64,000 bases of DNA from Hormiphora californensis (taxonomy: Eukaryota > Ctenophora > Tentaculata > Cydippida > Pleurobrachiidae), in NCBI GenBank assembly GCA_020137815.1, contig CM035360.1, forward strand, positions 3,478,578 to 3,542,577, read 5' to 3'. Within the stretch, counting starts at the first letter, position 1, and each line of letters starts with the position of its first letter. A model generated the notes under the pieces. The model saw only the letters and a program-made list of their open reading frames with translations. It had not been told where the DNA came from and did no database searches. The position numbers were made by a program, and so were the translations under genes. This document shows, piece after piece, positions 34,367 to 56,800 of the stretch.

Positions 34367-35075
34367 CTGTCTGACGGCACCGGCCCGATCTGAGCACACT
34401 GAGAGTCAAAACGGGGTCATATTAATCTGCTTTGAATGTTTCTAAGATTCAAACTCTGTCGGCTAGAGTCGGTTTATCGGGATTATGGTCCGAAATTGCA
34501 ATCAACATGCCGGGATAGATTTAAAAACTGTTTATCTGAGGTAGTAGCGAAGCTAGATTGTATCGAGTAGACAATTTTCAGTTTAGAAACTGGGGAAAAC
34601 ATCAGAATTTCAATTTCAAATTCTGAATTTTCAATTTGTAAAAATTGAAGCGCGAGCGTATTTTTTAAAACCTGGAAATAAAAACTGAAACAAAATTATC
34701 GCGCGGCTTAAAGTTTGGCAGCGTGTTATGAAACTTTTCGCGCGCTTCATTTTGCCCGCAATTTTGCGTCTTATAGGCCGTGAGGGGTTTTTTAATTTTT
34801 TTAAAGTTATATTTTTTAACTTTTAAACTTAAAAAAGTTTTTCAAAAACTGTCCTCTGTCTCGACGAAGTGGTTAAGTCGCACACTTTTTGGCACAATAT
34901 ACATATTCGATCTTTTTGTCTCCAACCAATTCTCATAATCTCTGCCCTCTGACTCGTCTTGTACGGGTCGCAATCCAGTGCCCGCCTCACTTCTGTCTGA
35001 CGGTACGGCGTCAGACCCTGTTTTGATTCTCAAAATGGACAGTGCACTAAGATTGGGTCGCCACCGCCAGACAGG
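34367..35075. mobile_element. inverted-repeat element upstream of TM7SF3-like gene
   Basis: The left end starts CTGTCTGACGGCACCGGCCC. The right end finishes GGGTCGCCACCGCCAGACAG. Both ends carry GTTTTGATTCTC / GAGAGTCAAAAC further inside, so they are diverged inverted copies of about 55-65 nt. The middle is AT-rich with no coding signal. A 66-bp miniature of the same ends lies at 54319-54384. It ends about 65 bp before the TM7SF3-like start codon. Confidence 0.65.
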
Positions 35076-35140
35076 TTCCGTCGCATTACGGTATCGGTCC
35101 ATCATAAAAATATTAAATGTTAATGTTTCTGTATCTAGCG

Positions 35141-42820
<7,680 letters not shown>

Positions 42821-43673
42821 AAGTGATGATGAAAAAGAAGATGATGATCAAAGAACTGAGGGATATCATGATCGGAAAATATTCGATGTGTACCGGACAA
42901 TATTCTATGTGTACCATGAGTTGGGACCTTCCATTATAGTTGTGAAATTATATGTGTTAGTGCGACGTTGTTTCACGCGATTTGAAGGAGGATAGAGCTA
43001 ATGTTCGATAATATTTTTGTATGGTGTGCCATCTTGTAGGAATATATCTGAGAGAAATGTAGGTTGCTCCGTTGCTAAATAGTTGATAGCACATATTGGC
43101 CTCCCACCCACGACGAGAAAATTTCGGAAACTCCCTTTATCATTCTATCCTACTCTTCTTTCTCAATAACGCCCCCCGCCATATAATAATCACGAGACAG
43201 GAAGTAGCTTCCTAGTTAAATTGTTATCCCATTTCCGTGCTGTTAAAACTCACATGCTATATAACCGTTCTTCTCCTCGTTAAATTTCACGAATACCATG
43301 AAGCGAAGCCCCTCTTTATCTAATAAACTCTCACCCAACGAATAATATAAAGTGAAAACCGAGTGATAGCTTTTACCATTAATTCATGTCCTCATTTGTT
43401 AAAACCCGGGAGAGGGAGGTAGATAGCCTGAACAAGTATGATGACAGAGCTCAGTAAGGAGCCCTAAATAAATCTGCCTTGTTCAACCCTCTCTTTTTAA
43501 AAGAAGGTTTAACAACAACAACCGGATATTTCGATAGTATATTCCCCCATCACACTTTGCTTATTGTTTGTTTAGGGAGGTATGTGTGTGAGTAGGTGTG
43601 GCATGCACATTGGTTAGTGATGTAACACACATAGCAGTATATATATGAGTAAAAATCCTTCTCTCTCTGTCTA

Positions 43674-43864
<191 letters not shown>

Positions 43865-44795
43865 AATCTAGATAATCACTGCGCTGGCAAGCGCAAAGGT
43901 GACCATCCCCTCCCCCAGCCGCGCGTGCCAGAATGCAGTAATAACTTTTTTCAGTTTTTAGCCAAAAATGGCATTTTGCGACGCCCATAGCGAGGCCCCC
44001 ACTGCACCAATCAGTCTGAAATTTGGTATACAGTGTCCCATAGTCTAGATCTAATGTAGTTTAAAAGGGCAAGTCTCTATCTCTTTTAGTTTTAGAGATA
44101 TGGCATCGTGAAAAAAGCAATAAGTGTCCCGGGTCTATCTATGTATCTATCTATCTATCTATGTATGGATAGACGCTATTTTACCAAATTTATAATCGTT
44201 TTTGAGAGAAAACGACATAAGATAGACACTTCTCGTTTGTTGCATTCGAAAGATAATCGTTTGAATTGTGTAGACGAATAGTTTTCATGTTCTAGGTCCA
44301 ATCAGAACGTCTTGACAAACTGTCATAAAGATAAGACATTTTTCAAACCAACCAAATTTCTTTGAGCTCAATTTACACCCTGAAGACGGCTTCTGATTGA
44401 AAAACGGAGACCACACTTATGAAAGATAATCGTCTAAACTTTCAGAAACTATATCGCGAATTTGTGAAACTCTATTTCTAAGGGTCTCAAATCGCGTCTG
44501 AAGTGTTAAGACTGTATGAAAATAGATATGACGATAGTGCATGTTTCGCCATAGCGACCTCAAATCTTGTCCAATCGATCTCAAACTTGGTCAACCTCTT
44601 TATCTAGATGAACCTGATAATAATACTTCCCTATCATGACTTAATAACGTCGTGACGTCACGTTATGACGTCACAATGACGTCAAAATAGAAATGTTCTT
44701 ATTTTAGCGATTCCTGACGGTCTTTACACGTTATGCTACTTCCAGTCATGTCTTACATTGTATTTCACATCAGAAAATTCCAAAAATATACCCCA

Positions 44796-45086
44796 ATTAT
44801 GCCAAAAACTAACAGAAATTAGTTGGCTGGAAAGGTGACCACTTTTGTTGTCAAACTGACACCTTTGCCCGGCCCGGGTTACGGATATCATCGATGGGGT
44901 AAATCAGGGGGTAAATTAGGGGGTTTGAGAAGAGAGATAGAGAGAGAGAGAAAGAGAGATAAAGAGAGAGATAGAAATTAGAGAGGGAAAGATAATGATG
45001 AAACCCGGAGAGGGCAAAGGTGTCAGTTTGACAACAAAAGTGGTCACCTTTCCAGCCAACTAATTTCTGTTAGTTTTTGGCATAAT
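44796..45086. mobile_element. 291-bp inverted-repeat element
   Basis: The left arm starts ATTATGCCAAAAACTAACAG and includes GGTGACCACTTTTGTTGTCA. The right arm (from about 45004) is its complement almost base for base over about 76 nt. The loop is GA-rich with GGGGGTAAAT repeats. No coding capacity and no resolved target duplication. Confidence 0.85.
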
Positions 45087-46186
45087 AGACGATAGCTGTT
45101 AACTGTTATTGAGAAAGTTAATGGAAATATGGAAGATATTATGCTCACGTCTCATTTGTATTTTCCATACGCCCATCTAACGTAATTTTATGTGAATTAA
45201 TTATGATACTATCCAATTAACACGTGAGGCAGAAATAACGAGAAAATGAGGTTATTATTAAAAAGTACTAGGTATATGAGGGAGAGCGGTGTTTTATTTT
45301 TATTTGTTGTTTTTTTGTACCCCATATCATGACACTGTGTTAATCACATTTCTTTTGTTTCGCTCACTGAATTGATTTTAACAACCCTTTAACAATGATG
45401 TCCTTGATTCTATTTCTACAGATTGACCTAACAAATCAAATGTTGAGTAATAACAACAGCAATGCTTGTCGGTAATACCCCTATCATAACCGTATGCTGA
45501 AAGAGCTACGCCTAGCTGCTGCCAGAGCATTGGCCTGACCCATTCTCGTTTCTCTCGGAGCGCGCGAGAACTGTGATCAGAGCATTGGCCTGACAGCCTA
45601 GCTGCGACTGCAATTGCAGGGTGCAGCTCGTCTGGAAAAGGCCACATGTCTCTCATTCGAACCACGTTTCATAACAATTGCTGTCTCCTCAAGTCGTCAG
45701 CTTCACCCATTAAAAACTAGTGATAGTGGAGAAAACCAAATGATATGAATCCGTCACATTATTATGTGAAACGAAATGCTGCAGTCCCGACTTCGTGAGG
45801 GATTCTCGATCGTGTGGCTTCTCTCCAAGCATTCAATTTAAATGTGACTTATATGGTTGTACTATGTAACTATCCGTCAGAAGTTTCGAAGTAGAGAATG
45901 ATATATGTCGAAATAACGGGGATTCTTAGAAAACTGAAATGAGCTGACAAGTTTTATCTCAATCTCATTAAAATGGCTGATGAATCCCATGATCGGACCA
46001 ATCGCATTAATTAATCTGTCACGTCCCGCGTTCGATAAGTTTAAGTTATCGAATACAGGACTTATCGGATAAGTTTTATTCAGTATCGGATAGGTTTTAT
46101 TCAGTTTTATTCATTATTGGGTCGCACTCCCATCGCCAGACAGCTCGCACTTCAACATATTATATTGTCCATATCCTAGTCAAATA

Positions 46187-46291
46187 TTGCCTTGCTCGAC
46201 ACTCTCTCAAGTTGTTGAGTACCTACTCCTCACTCGACAACTCTCAAAGATTGTTGAGTAACATTTAACAACTCAAAGAGGGTCAGAACAT
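46187..46291. repeat. short dispersed repeat (TTGCCTTGCTCGAC family)
   Basis: Starts TTGCCTTGCTCGACACTC and ends GAGGGTCAGAACATA. The interior has GTTGAGTA-type repeats. Confidence 0.65.
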
Positions 46292-46644
46292 ACAGGTCTA
46301 GTATAATGGTCTACTACTTCTATATCTATACTACTTCTAGAATGATCTATATAGTAGGCTATTAGATATGCATTTGTCGCCCTCGCAGCTCTAAGGATTC
46401 GTACACAATTGAATGCTCCGCTAAATAGAATCTCTCTCGACCATGCAGTTTTACTTACTTAGCACTTCCCCTTTGAAAGATGATCACTGATCAGAGTTTC
46501 AGTTGATCTTACAGTTAAGTGTGTTTAGGCCAGGAGTAGTGTCGACGCCCCTGTCGACGGCGGCCGTGCGGCTCTCGCAAATACAGTGTAAGCCACACAA
46601 ACATTGCAGCTTGCTCTCACCAGTCACCACGCCCCGCACATAAC

Positions 46645-46869
46645 AAGTTCCACACACATCACCCTTCTTCTGGCCTGCCCCCGGAAATGGGGCAAATATA
46701 CAACCTGTAGTCCCGGGCTGTGTATTGTGTACACACGACACGGTGGAGAGTTCTATCATAGAACTCTCCACCGTGTCGTGTGTACACAATACACAGCCCG
46801 GGACTACAGGTTGTATATTTGCCCCATTTCCGGGGGCAGGCCAGAAGAAGGGTGATGTGTGTGGAACTT
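46645..46869. repeat. near-perfect 225-bp palindrome
   Basis: Two 112-nt arms are exact reverse complements around the single base 46757 (TTCTAT-C-ATAGAA). The outer arm ends are AAGTTCCACACACATCACCC and its complement. It has no spacer loop. This may be a recent inverted duplication or a foldback assembly artefact. Confidence 0.9.
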
Positions 46870-46903
46870 CTATGGCAGGTCCGCTCCTCTCTCTCTCGCT
46901 CTT

Positions 46904-46934
<31 letters not shown>

Positions 46935-47083
46935 TTCTCCCTGTCTCACTCACTCTCTCTCTCTCTCTCCCTTTCCATTTTCCGCCATGGATCTCTCCCT
47001 CACTCTCTCTCCCTCACTCTCACCCACTTTCTCTCTCCAACTCCCTCCCTCCAGTGAGTGTGATACGGTAACGTGTTCGTTGT

Positions 47084-47168
47084 CACGTGTTACCCCACGT
47101 GACACATCACGCGGTACCCTCTCCTCCTCCCTGATTGGTTGATATGAGGTCACGTGACAAATCACGTG
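47084..47168. promoter_or_regulatory. cluster of four CACGTG E-boxes
   Basis: CACGTG occurs at 47084, 47096, 47151 and 47163. Two are in extended contexts (GTCACGTGAC and ATCACGTGAT). A CCAAT-type ATTGG is at 47134. Such spacing suits binding by bHLH-Zip factors of the USF/MITF/TFEB class. No gene start could be tied to it; the nearest supported one is the phosphatase 2.4 kb downstream. Confidence 0.45.
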
Positions 47169-48126
47169 ATACAGGGTGACTCTGACCGCGCACTCACTTT
47201 TACCAAATGTAGCATAAGCGTTTGTGCGATTCTCTCTCCCTCTTACTTGCCTGTGCCTCTCTCTCTTTTTCGCTCGCTTTCTCTCTCTCACTCTCTCTCC
47301 ATCTTTCGCTCTCCATCTATCTCTCTTCCCGGGGAGAGTCTCCCTCAAGCGAATAGAAGGGGATGAGGAGTCGGTAGGAGAGAGATTTTCTTTGTACCAC
47401 TTTATTGACACACATTATATGTTCGTTATACCTCCAATAAGCTTTTTTGCAAAGCCTCCGCCCTTGTTGTAATTGCAGTTGTTTTTGGGTGTGCATGTGT
47501 ACCGGCGGGGACCACGCCTTATCACCATCCTTGTGTACAAAGTCGCGGATGTTAGTCTTTCCCGCGCCGCGCAATGTATTTTGTGTGTACAATTGTGTAT
47601 TTGAACTGGGTTCCCCGGACTTTGCAAAAAGTGTGTATGCAGTATGTACCGTGTATTTGTGATTCTCGCCAGACATTCCGAAATGATTTTAATCTTCATT
47701 GTTATGGTTTGTTTTCACGAGATATTCTTGATTGTTTTCATGCTGCATCTTTGTTTTGTGAGAACCTGCTGCTGTGTTTGAGAAAATATGGTCTGGAGGG
47801 GGTGGATAGAGAAAGCCGGAGGGAGAGAGAAGGAGGGGAGAGAGAGGGAGAAATCGACCTTGCGATTGTACTTCCTATTTACACGCCACCCGGCCTAGAG
47901 AAAGAGAGTGAGAGAGAAAGAGAGTAAGAGAGAGAGAGAGAGTGAGAGAAAGAGAGTGAGAGAGCTCCTCCAAATTTGTATTTTCCTTATCTTCTCTTGT
48001 TGTAGCTGTCGTCCACCTCTCTCCCTCATCACTTTTACCTCTATAATCATTTGCTGGCCGGCTTTGTGGCTTCTATTTTGACATCTGTTAGGCAGCCCAT
48101 TTCTTTTTGGACTCGGGCCGGGGGCT

Positions 48127-48210
48127 GTTCTAACCCTCCTTTACATTTGTGTAAAAGGAGGGCGGAGCTCCAGAAAAGGGGGTCAAGCTAGGCAAGGTCA
48201 AGCTAGGCAA
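48127..48210. repeat. short dispersed repeat (TAACCCTCCTTTACAT family)
   Basis: GTTCTAACCCTCCTTTACAT at the left and tandem TCAAGCTAGGCAAG at the right. Inverse orientation relative to 28527-28590. Confidence 0.7.
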
Positions 48211-49600
48211 GTCGGGGGAGGGACTGTTCAAATAAATAAAAATATTTTCCATAGTTAGTAGTAGTGATACCGATTTATTGTCTTATTTAGACCCTCCCGG
48301 CCGCAGGTTTATGAGTCAGTCACATAGAAAAGGGTACAGTGATATCACTTGATATTATTTATATATTTCTCCAGAATTCTGTTACCTTTTATTTGTTGCA
48401 GTTTTATAACATTATCGACCTGGATATGCTATTCTCCCCTACCGTTCACGTTGGCCATTCCATTTCTCCTCTCGGTTTCCTGTTGTTGACTAAGGGGTTA
48501 CTAAACAAGTCTCGTGGGTCTTTCCATTCTCTCCCCAACCCCCGGTCTTGTTGGCTCTAAACGGGCCCCTCTAAACACCCCAATTCCAATACTATCATCC
48601 TCCTTTAGTAGTTGTCGGTCGTTTAAAAGTGTTCACTGGACTCTATCATTGATAAACTTACTCCACTCCACACTGAGCTCTCGGAGATTCAAGATAAATT
48701 TATTCCTGCCGCGATCAAAACTATCATTGCAAGCTCTTCAATATTATTCTCTTCAACCCCATCCTCTCAAATCCAACTTTGCATGTATGTATCTGGTATA
48801 ATATTATAATAATAGTAGTGGGTATCTGAGCTGTTATATCTTGAATTTTGGATCTTAGTACATACATCGTGTTATATGCGTCAGAGTGCAGGACGTCTAC
48901 TCACATACACACACATATGTGAGTAGAAAGCCAAGACTGCAAGATATACATGTAAAGTTAATTTACTAAGCTGTAGTGTTGTGCTGCAGGGTGTGGTCCA
49001 TGCTGCTGGGTTATATAGCTGTACTGAGAGAGCTCACAAAGAGAGAGAAGTGTTGTCTGGGTGTTGCATGAAGCTTTAGTAAAGTGAGTGTCTAGACAAT
49101 AACTTCTAGATATTATTTTCTAGACAAACGTCTAGAAGTAGACACAGAATGTGTCCGATCCTAATCTTCACACTTTTGTGATTCGTGATTTAATGTCGGG
49201 CGTGATTTCGATGAGTCGATGTGCGAAATGATTTGCTAACTTTTCAATTCCAACTTCTTCTAGTGCCTTCGCTTGTTCGCAATTTGAGGCTCAAGTTATG
49301 ATGATCTACATTTTCCTTAACTCTGTTATATCTTTGAGTAGCATGAATCTTTATATGAAAACGAATGTTGCAATCTAATATCTTTGATCTAAAACCCACC
49401 TTTGCAACACCCTAGAAACACCTTGGACCCCCACCCTTAACAAAACACCCTTTTTATAGCAGATACAAAGTCAGATCTATCATTATAAATCTCGGAAACT
49501 TCCAGCAACTAATATTGAAACGAGATACAACCAACCAACTGCAACACATATCTTCTTCTACCGCTGACTACAATTCCTCAGCAACTGTTACCACATTCAT

Positions 49601-50001
49601 ATGTACGGGGATATCTTGACAGCGTTTGAACCTGATTCGTTACGGTAAGTGCAGTTAAGTAGTAGTAATCGTTATTTTATAGTCTTCATCTAGATTTTCA
49701 CACTTTAATATCATCATACTATTACTTAAACTTTTCACACTGTTCGAACTACTCATTATGACCACAACATTTCCATATTGTGACGACTGTTCATGATAAC
49801 CCTCTCGGTGTTTTTTAGTAAGGGGTGTGGGAATTCAACAACTCAGTGTTCTGTAGTAGAGATGGGTGTGACAGAGAGAACCCATACTTGGGTTAACATT
49901 ACACTCGGTATACTACAGTGGGGTCACGCCTAATATATTGGAGAGGGGTACAGAAATAGTTAGGCTTAGGTTAGGCTTGTAAGAGCGACAGAGAGAGCGA
50001 C

Positions 50002-50060
<59 letters not shown>

Positions 50061-50318
50061 GAGTAAAATAATGAAGATATGATAGTATTTGGTGTGATGA
50101 GTATCAGTAAGTGAAAGTGACATGGCGTTGTGCAACATTTGCAGTTATTGCACATCTCTCTTGCCCCTTTGCTAAAAAGTGGTTGATATTTGATGATCAG
50201 AGAGAGAGAGTGGGGTGTTCGAGGGAAGGGAGAGTTTTTCTTGTCATCCTTCAATTTCGCAATATCACTGCTGGACAGATCCATTTGCATAAATCATAGT
50301 GCACGTAACAGCAGCTGC

Positions 50319-50390
<72 letters not shown>

Positions 50391-51016
50391 CAGGGAAGGG
50401 GTATTGCGCAATGTGCAAATCATCAGATTCCTCTCTTATCTAGTGGAGATTTGTTGAGTAAGTCGAGATGGGTGTGTTTTGTTGGCGGAGACGCTCACAT
50501 TCCAAATCCCAAAACCCTAATCTGAAGCGTAGGGTCGAAACTCGAATCTAAGCTTAATATTAAGAGTCGAACCTTGCAGATTCATCAGAATGAAGATCCT
50601 GAAAGGGCAGTACATTTTACAAATGTATTTGCTTCACATCCATTTATGCTTGCCTCTCGTTCCCTCTCCTTCTAGCTCTATTTCCCAATCTCTCCCTCTC
50701 TTTCTAGCTCTATTTCCCAATCTCTCACTCTTCCTACTTTCCTACTCAATCCTCAATTTCTCGCAGTAGGGCGTGTCGAGTGAGTGGGCAGGAGAAATGA
50801 GAGTGATTGGGAATTCGCGGAAAAAAGGGAGGTGGTTATAAGAGAGGCCTCAGAGTAATTGGATTGTCTGCTGTGTATGGTGTCAAAGGGAGGTACGGGA
50901 TGGTGATTTGAACCCAATTTGTCGAATTAATTGGGCAATTAGGTATTCTCAGAATCAAACACGCACATTGTCGCTATGGGGGTCCACGCCCTTGTGTCAT
51001 TTGAATACCTCCTCTC

Positions 51017-51054
<38 letters not shown>

Positions 51055-52170
51055 CCTCCCTCTTCTTTCGATTATTTAACCAATCAGCACTGTCATTTTG
51101 GGGAGAGGAGGGTATGTTGCAACAACCAGAGAATCATACAAAATACATCACGGGTTTTTGAGCTGTCGATATATTGCCGCGGTGCGTGCGGTGGGATAGA
51201 ATGTCAAAGATAGTTAACTTTTCCCATGTCAATAACCTTCATGTCATCTCCCCGGCTCAAGTTTGTCCTAGCAAGAAATGCAATGACAGTTATCGGATTC
51301 AATGATTATTCCTAATTTGGGCGAGTTCTTACAGCTCACATATAATGGGTAACTTTGTTCTGATTCACGGCACCAGACCCTTTTTTCATCCTCAAGGGTG
51401 CTCAAATCAGGCACCACTAGACAGAATTTTGTTTCAGTAAAATGCTAAGTGGAGGTAGAAAGGTGGTACGGACCAGTGACCGGTGGGCGGCGACTATTAA
51501 AAGCCGGTCATGGATGATAGAATGCTGGCGTTCCTTTCATAGCCACCTTTATCCAGAATAAAAAATTCAAAATGTTGTTCGGGATGTTTTATGAAGGAGC
51601 ACTCCCTGGAGAGCCGCAGGTTGCTGGGGAAATCCAATTTGTCCCCCTATCTAATTCACGCCCTGTGACCCGGCTTACACACACATTCGGACCATTCACA
51701 TGCTGCTCCGATGGCGAGAGAATGATTGGGAGATGGGAGATGGAGGGAAGAGAGAAAGAGAGAGAGGGCTGAGGGAAGAGAGAGATGGAGGGAAGAGAGA
51801 AAGAGAGATACAATGACAAAAGGAAGAGAGAGATAGAAGAGTTCCTATAAAAATGAATCTGGAGGGAATACAAAAATGAGGTTGTGAAACGCGATACTTC
51901 AGTACGGTGCGGCAAAAGTTATTTTAGTTCACAGTTTGAGAAATGCTAAGTATGCACCGTGAGAGTATTTTTTCGTGCTTTCTGTGTCAGTCACATTTAC
52001 ATTTCTCAAAAAACATGATGTTTGACCGCTTGTGTTGTAACATAGCGATGAGTGAGGGGCGTTGCTCCGTAAGAAAGTGAGTAATTTTAGAGATGTAATG
52101 ATGTTTGAGTTAGCATTAGTGTTATTGGGTTAAATACGAGTTTCTGTGTTTTTCTCTCTCTTTTTCTCTC

Positions 52171-52205
<35 letters not shown>

Positions 52206-52206
52206 G

Positions 52207-52285
<79 letters not shown>

Positions 52286-53763
52286 CCTCTCTCCCTCTCT
52301 CTTTGATGAACAAACCTTACCCACTTGACAAGGCGAAGAAGAGTTTGACATCTCGTTCTGAAGAGACATAGGGTGTGTTTGTCTAATTGTGTCTCTCTAT
52401 CTCTCCATCTCTCACTCTCCATCTACCTCCATCTACCTCTCTCTCTATCATTATATCTCCCTATCTTTCTATCTCGAGACCTACATATCTCTTTCTAAAG
52501 TTTCTCTCTCTTCCACACCCAGTCACTTTCAGGGTCACGTGCCAGTGATGGGTTAATTTGATTGGCTGATGGGCTTTTCTCTCTATATATCTCTCTGTTT
52601 CTCTCTCTATATCTCTCTATTTCTCTCTCTCGGGTGGGGTTAATTACAACCTGCTCCCTGCAGAACACAGTGCAGAAAACATCAGCTCCAGGGAGAGAGT
52701 GAGAGAGAGAGAGAGTTTGTGTGAGAGAGAGAGAAATATTAAGAAAGAGAGAGAGAATGTTCTGGTGCTGCAGGGCGCGGCTACAGTAATGGGGTAGAAG
52801 ATAGCTACTGGGATGTGTTTCACAGTGTCTCGAGCTAACACCTTGGTCCAACACAAATATACACACACTAAGTAGGACACCGCCCTAATATAACCGGCAC
52901 AGATGAAGCCATCCTAGTTACCACCTTAGTTACCACCTTAGTTACCACCTTAGTTACCACCCTAGTTACCACTTTAGCTGCCATCGTAGTAATAACACCA
53001 TATCATGCAATGATAGAATATTGCACCCAATTAACCAGTTACACCCACAACCGGTGTTTTTCAGTATAATTCTAAACCCAATTAACACACTATCACAACG
53101 GCCAATTAACCCAGTGATATTATTTTCAGTATCGATGAGCTGGCGGACATAATAGAGTGTGAAAGGGGCACTCTTCTAATTGACACACGACCTTTCCTTG
53201 CCTTCAGACAGGCCCATATATTGGGTGAGTTCGGTGTGTTTTCACCTAGTTATTCACATAGTTTCACCTAGTTACGGGTTACCTGTTGGTTTAATGGCTG
53301 GTGGTTACGGTGGCCAGGGAGGGGGGTATGTTTACACCAGCAGCTATGTGTGGTGATTGTTATACCATTTTTAACCCCCACTTCATTTGACAGGTTCAAT
53401 AAATTTGTACGTACCGCCATTGTTGTTACGGCGGTTACGGAAGAACGGTTGCAGCAGTATTGAGAAGATTACGAACTGCCAGGATATCAAGAATCGACTT
53501 AGTAAAAGGTATGTGTTTCTTTTTGTCGTCATTTTATTTGTGTGATTATTATTTAGCTAGATCTCGTCGGTTCTGAACGTATGGCAAGATGTTAGCTTGT
53601 GGGCGATTGCTTTCTGTTATGGTTGCATGTACACGCGATCCTAGCCTTGGGGGGGGGGACGCGGGAGGATGGGACGTAAGATGCATGTAAATGTATGGAT
53701 CTTGGCTTCAGCCCAGCTCACTTGTTTTCTAATATCTTACCCACCCACCCTCTCTCTCTCCCC

Positions 53764-53804
<41 letters not shown>

Positions 53805-56800
53805 CTCTCTTTTTCTCTCTGTCTCTCTCCCTCTCCCTATTTCTCCCTCATGGTAGTACACACCCTTTTTCACCCTTTGCATTACCTCACCACCATTACT
53901 CACTATGTGTGTTCTAAAGTAGAGAATGCGCTTCCATAGATAAGAACTGTATATATAGACGAATATTTCTGAGTACCTAAGGTATGCCTTCTTTTTCTCT
54001 CTTTTGCCAAAGCAACAAAGTCACCGATCGTGATAGTGGGTGGTATTGAAAACCGAATTGAAAAATGAAAACCATTTAAAAATTTAGATATTGAAGTTGA
54101 ATATTGTCTACCCTACCAGCCTCCTAACCCTCTTATTATCTCCCTAACCCTCTAATTATCTCCCTATAGACACGATGTCCCAGTGGTGGTATACACTGAC
54201 TCAGCCAGTAACAGATCATGTCCCCTGAACCTTAGAACGGTAGTGGATGCACTCATGGGAGACTGCCATAAACTATACGTGCTGGAAGGTATTGGACAAT
54301 AGTCAAAACCTGTCACAGCCTGTCTGGTGACCCCATTTTGATTCTGACAGTGCGCTCAGATCAGGTCGGCACCACCAGACAGGTCGCGAATGAATATTAA
54401 CTGTCACATATTAAAATTAACTGTCACGTATGAAAATGAACAAATGTCAGCATTGGTTTTCAGACAGAGTTATGCTAAGAGCTCCCCAAGTCTGAAAAAA
54501 CTAATTTCTAAACCCGTTTCAGACCCTTTTGACGATTTCTCGACGTTCTACCCCCACCTGGTAACGGTGGAAACAGTTAAACACTGTGTCAGCTCACTTC
54601 CAGGCTCCCTTGATTCAGATAAACTCTCCGCCAGATCCCGATCACCCCGCTCAGCTTCATTAATTGGTGAGAGACACAATCTGACATAAAGAATTTGTAC
54701 GTCAGAAGGGGGTACTTGTGTGACGTCACAAGTGACAAGACCTGATTCTTGGAACGAGTGACGTCATAAACTGGTGTCGTGTGAACCTGACAATATTATA
54801 TATTCGCATTTACTATGACTATCAATCATTGGGAAGGTGTATTTGATTGGGACATATATATAGGCTTGTATGTAGAACATAGAAGTAGCCTACTTGTAGT
54901 AGCAATTATGCCATGTATTATTTTCTCAAATTTTACTGACATAACGTTTTTTTTAGGTTCCAACAGACCATCGGAGATCATGCCTTTACTCTTCCTGGGG
55001 AATGAACGTGATAGCTCGGACCTTCACTTGCTGAGGAAACTGGGAGTCAGTAAGGTAGGAATATGTAAAGGGGTGGTTTGAGATATATATCAGATCTGCT
55101 CATCAACCCACTAATACTATGTATTATAGTAGGGACGAATCTCTTATAAAAAGAAGTGGCTGACTCACTATTTGGTGGAAAGCAAATTCCGGTTGTAACC
55201 CACCTATTTTGACCCGCTGAACACGATCCCGTTCATAGGTAAGGTCGCAAAAGTGAAGAACATGCCCAAATTGGCCACGCCCTTTTACCTGTATTTTCAG
55301 CCTGTAGCCAAAAACATAAATCCTCTTAGAATAGGAGTAGAGACAAATCTGAGGGCACTAAAGTGATCAGCGCCCTCGCATTAGTGGGGGTAGGTGCTGG
55401 AATTAAGTCTCTATCTCATCTGGTTAATTAGATAATTGGATAATTAGGTTTGCGCATAACCGTTTTTTGGCTATATGGCTATAGCCACTTAGGAATGGAA
55501 TAGAGACTTTTCACTGGCGCCATTTTGTAGGCAGTAGCCAAGTTATGGGGGGTCGACGTCGGACTTTTAAGCTCTATCTCCAACCGTTTAGCCGTTATTT
55601 GGCTTAAACGATGCTCAAAATCGGGCTTTTTACCGTTTTTCGCTCATTTTGAGCATCGATTAAGCCAAATAACGGCTAAACGGTTGGAGATAGAGCTTAA
55701 AAGTCCGATGTAGACCCCCCATAACTTAGCTATTGCCTACAAAATGGCGCCAATGAAAAGTCTCTAAACCATTCCTAAGTGGCTATAGCCATATAGCCAA
55801 AAAACGGTTATGCGCAAACCTAATTATCCAATTATCTAATTAACCAGATGAGATAGAGACTTAATTCCAGCACCTACCCCCACTAATGCGAGGGCGCTGA
55901 TCACTTTAGTGCCCTCAGATTTGTCTCTACTCCTATTCTAAGAGGATTTATGTTTTTGGCTACAGGCTGAAAATACAGGTAAAAGGGCGTGGCCGATTTG
56001 GGCATGTTCTTCACTTTTGCGACCTTACCTATGAACGGGATCGTGTTCAGCGGGTCAAAATAGGTGGGTTACAACCGGAATTTGCTTTCCACCAAATAGT
56101 GAGTCAAAAAATTAAGATTCGTCCCTACTATTACTAAGGATGAGGTCATGCTAATAAATAATTCAAGATTTGTCACTGATGAATCACTATTCTTGATTCT
56201 CTGCGGGTGGCCACTTCAATTTAACTTCTCGTTTTAGAACTTTACCAAATTTGGTTCTTTACAACGCACTAACGATGTCATTGGATGCATTGATAACTAC
56301 ATAATGGCTGGACATGGTTATCATGAGAGATAGAGAGAAAGATGGAGAGAGTGTGTGTGAGGGTGATAAAAGTTACGTAGTTGAATCCGTTCAACATTTT
56401 TGTTCTAAAACGTTGGCCACCCGCTATGAATCAGGAATAGTGATTCTCGGGTGACAAATCTTAAATTATATCATCATGATCTCATTCTTAGTGGTTAGAA
56501 TTGTAGAGGGTGATCATCACGCGTACTATAACACTAGCACACATAACAATGTACATATGTGAGTGTTTGGTAACAAAGTTACCCCTCCCTTGCCAGCGCA
56601 AGGGGTTGTTTCGTAACCAATGTGAGTACAAGAGCGAACTTTGGATAAGATCTCTCTCCCGAGACTGTTAATCGACTAATATTTTCACCCCCTCAGGTGT
56701 TAAACGTGTCACGAAACTGTGTAAACCATTTCCCGGATTACTTTGAATACATGAACCTCCCAGTTGAGGACAGGGTATATGCTGATATATCACAACATTT

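Noticed and set aside
33147-34409. Several ORFs of 70-141 codons with the same peptide on both strands
   Set aside because: They are the two arms of foldback element 2 read on opposite strands.
46499-46789. Cysteine-rich minus frame (GDVCGTCYV.. CLCGLHCIC)
   Set aside because: It overlaps the perfect palindrome, has no family match or clear splice context, and the Cys spacing fits no domain I know.
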